DNA of 6,619 nt, from the NCBI GenBank assembly GCA_948528155.1, contig CAOSZT010000122.1, positions 1 to 6,619 of the forward strand, read 5' to 3'. The notes beneath the pieces were generated by a model. It saw only the letters and a list, made by a program, of their open reading frames with translations. It was not told the origin of the DNA and searched no databases. The stretch is from an uncultured Clostridia bacterium (GTDB lineage: Bacteria; Bacillota; Clostridia; TANB77; CAG-508). Both the position numbers and the translations under genes were made by a program. This document shows, piece by piece, positions 6,301 through 6,619 of the stretch (the first letter of the stretch is position 1; the number at the start of each line of letters is the position of its first letter).

Positions 6301-6619
6301 GCAAAAGCCCAACATGCTCCTGTACTAAGTTGATCTCTAATTTTTGTATTTGCTGGTATTTCTGTTTTTAAAGAATATTGAGAATTTAAATTTGCTTTTA
6401 ATATTTGAGACATCTCAAATATATTATTCATATTTTTTAAACGTTTAGTATTATTTTGATATGGTACAACATCATATTTTTGTGGTTCAATTTTACCTTT
6501 TTTCTCTTCTTCACTAAGTTTTAACCACTTTTTATATGCTTCTGAATATTCTACTGGTTTAAATGTTTCTTCTGTTGCTTTTACATTTAATATATTAAAT
6601 ATTATACCTAATAATATAC
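3375..6619 (-). CDS. Secreted, wall-anchored C1 (papain-like) cysteine peptidase with lectin-like and Ig-like domains; 5' end cut
   Basis: The frame stays open to the right edge and gives 1080 residues (numbered from the first visible codon, 6615-6617), so the start is outside; the ATG at 6429-6431 is internal. Order: hydrophobic signal-peptide-like end (1-14, ending VKA), a short region with YKKWLKLSEEEKKGKIEP (28-45), then the C1 peptidase with oxyanion Gln Q96, catalytic Cys C102 in TGACWAFA, His H277 in DHAVLIIGW and Asn N309 in IIKNSYG. A lectin-like domain (about 383-580) follows, as in clostridial surface proteases of the Cwp84 kind. Three Big_3-type Ig-like repeats (589-669, 689-769, 783-863) are joined by Pro/Glu linkers. 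An unassigned domain (about 876-1010), the sorting motif IPQTG (1046-1050), a membrane helix and a basic tail KLRQMKGIK end the protein. It is expected to be exported, anchored by a sortase and to cleave proteins at the cell surface; its substrate is unknown. A terminator lies 60 bases downstream. Confidence 0.9.
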   Translation of the reverse strand, partial: ILLGIIFNILNVKATEETFKPVEYSEAYKKWLKLSEEEKKGKIEPQKYDVVPYQNNTKRLKNMNNIFEMSQILKANLNSQYSLKTEIPANTKIRDQLSTGACWAFAGIGMLETHLALQDKMNSKGEIIYDYSERHMDYMTSANAFFNDEINPYGYYRRDMYGGRKEYALNYLTNGTGAILENSMPFEDNQDDINISEIQNKEVITTVEDYIKFESPYDDETEQELKNKIKQHITNYGGIWTSIHGSALSSKKCYNNSTGAMYCPKNDPEGNAHFQDHAVLIIGWDDNYDKNNFNEGHRPKNNGAWIIKNSYGTNMPLGLTQLKDIYYDENTTQCQNNGWANYKQIPDEFILNNFDKMEEILKNWYGENNVVRKENEFDIEIGDEGFWYVSYDDCNVLHGLCGITKAENTKNYKNLYQNDILGPNQSLFFENSGEDVYLANTFSRNSNVKEYVNKISFYTETGYECKVYINPNGSNKSDLQEVKLKAGETQIVEPGYHTLEFAEDIELTGDSFTIAVKILNEHTVKISLENNTDDEYQYAENNKGESFVATESQAQANDWKDLVEYHQTFKGNLCIKAFTIGNEDTIATLTGITVSQAPTKTVYTEGENFDRTGMKITATYSDGSSKEVTTYGVQNANNLTEGQTNVIIRYQEGTIIKTTTQNITVNKKEVQPPEETEKPEEPDIPKVVLSSIEVTKAPTKTVYTEGDNFDRTGMEVTAKYSDNSTKKIINYNITDGNNLSEGKTSVTISYQEGNVTKTTIQNITVNKKEVLPPEETEKPEVILSSIEVTKAPTKTVYTEGDNFDRTGMEVTAKYSDNSTKKIINYNITDGSNLSEGKTKVTISYQEGNITKTVTQNITVNKKEVQPPKEEDKTKEPVNSDFTNIKANSSNIKFYFSTQDVNKIKINANIKVDNIKIGDEEDTYTYYYYLSSKQEDKMVNDEWIKIEPIKENDGTYSLKIDINSDKITNYKELLGTDKLYLYIKEVAEINEKKSEKITNVEVQMEKEPEFYLDGKKVGTLTEVLNQINNNKNNVNKTEDKTIATNKIPQTGIKNFIKVIIVISIFIVVIFYIKLRQMKGIK
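3378..3482 (-). other. C-terminal cell-wall sorting signal, IPQTG variant
   Basis: The last 35 residues of the peptidase have the three parts of a sortase signal: the pentapeptide IPQTG, a hydrophobic stretch (FIKVIIVISIFIVVIFYI) and a short basic tail (KLRQMKGIK). The first motif residue is Ile instead of the usual Leu. The preceding stretch is rich in Asn, Lys and Thr, as is common for wall-spanning spacers. Confidence 0.85.
4029..4271 (-). repeat. Ig-like (Big_3-type) repeat 3 of the surface peptidase
   Basis: It encodes 81 residues starting LSSIEVTKAPTKTVYTEG and ending ITVNKKE. It is nearly identical to repeat 2 at an offset of 282 bp: I count about 10 nucleotide differences in 243, with a perfectly matching run of about 120 bp (4127-4247 against 4409-4529). 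The pattern APTKTVYTEGxxFDRTGM followed by TAxYSD is typical of bacterial Ig-like group 3 domains, which act as stalks or binding modules. Confidence 0.88.
4311..4553 (-). repeat. Ig-like (Big_3-type) repeat 2 of the surface peptidase
   Basis: This is the middle copy, 81 residues, differing from repeat 3 at only about five residues, such as GNN versus GSN and KTSV versus KTKV. The linker to repeat 3 is the short PPEETEKPEV. Its near identity to repeat 3 but not to repeat 1 suggests a recent duplication or gene conversion. Confidence 0.88.
4611..4853 (-). repeat. Ig-like (Big_3-type) repeat 1 of the surface peptidase
   Basis: This is the most diverged copy, starting LTGITVSQAPTKTVYTEG and ending ITVNKKE. 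It shares the conserved core and the terminal ITVNKKEV with repeats 2 and 3 but differs through the middle (TTYGVQNANNLTEG against INYNITDGNNLSEG). It follows the lectin-like domain directly. The linker to repeat 2 is longer and contains PEETEKPEEPDIPK. Confidence 0.85.
6576..6617 (-). other. Partial signal peptide of the surface peptidase
   Basis: The first 14 visible residues (ILLGIIFNILNVKA) are a hydrophobic core ending in a V-x-A-like cleavage site before TEETFKP. The basic N-region and the start codon would lie beyond the right edge. This agrees with the sorting signal at the other end of the protein, which requires export. Confidence 0.7.

Noticed and set aside
6429..6431. ATG as the start codon of the surface peptidase
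   Set aside because: No Shine-Dalgarno site is present, and the open frame upstream contains a signal-peptide-like segment and conserved-looking residues.

Overview
The window is very AT-rich, uses the standard genetic code (Trp by TGG, stops at TAA) and carries strong Shine-Dalgarno sites and sigma-A-type promoters. Peptidoglycan-precursor genes and a surface protein with an LPXTG-like sorting signal point to a low-GC Gram-positive bacterium, most likely a gut-type member of the Clostridia. This placement is an inference from gene content and style; no species is claimed.

Layout, left to right. (1) 1-614, minus strand: the N-terminal 204 codons of a DUF1189 membrane protein, cut by the left edge and starting at TTG directly after the alr stop codon. 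(2) 615-1715, minus: a divergent alanine racemase (alr), also starting at TTG. These two form an operon read from a promoter at 1752-1778. (3) About 1795-2052, plus: a compact self-contained transcription unit with an extended -10 promoter, about 220 transcribed bases and an intrinsic terminator. It is densely filled with inverted repeats, including a possible pseudoknot, and also contains a 52-codon ORF with a good ribosome site. I read it first as a structured non-coding RNA and second as a small basic protein gene. (4) 2051-3115, minus: a FemAB/FemX-type aminoacyltransferase whose stop codon overlaps the T-tract of the RNA's terminator. (5) 3116-3374: an intergenic stretch holding a candidate promoter for the FemX-like gene and the terminator of the next gene. 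(6) 3375-6619, minus: a large secreted papain-family (C1) cysteine peptidase with a lectin-like domain, three bacterial Ig-like repeats, an uncharacterised domain and an IPQTG sorting signal. Its start lies beyond the right edge.

The protein genes share a cell-envelope theme: D-alanine supply (Alr), peptide-bridge building on the wall precursor (FemX-like), and a wall-anchored protease on the outside. They are in separate transcription units, so this is a functional neighbourhood rather than one operon. The most interesting object is the small structured transcription unit between alr and the FemX-like gene. No tRNA, rRNA, CRISPR array, insertion sequence or phage gene was seen.
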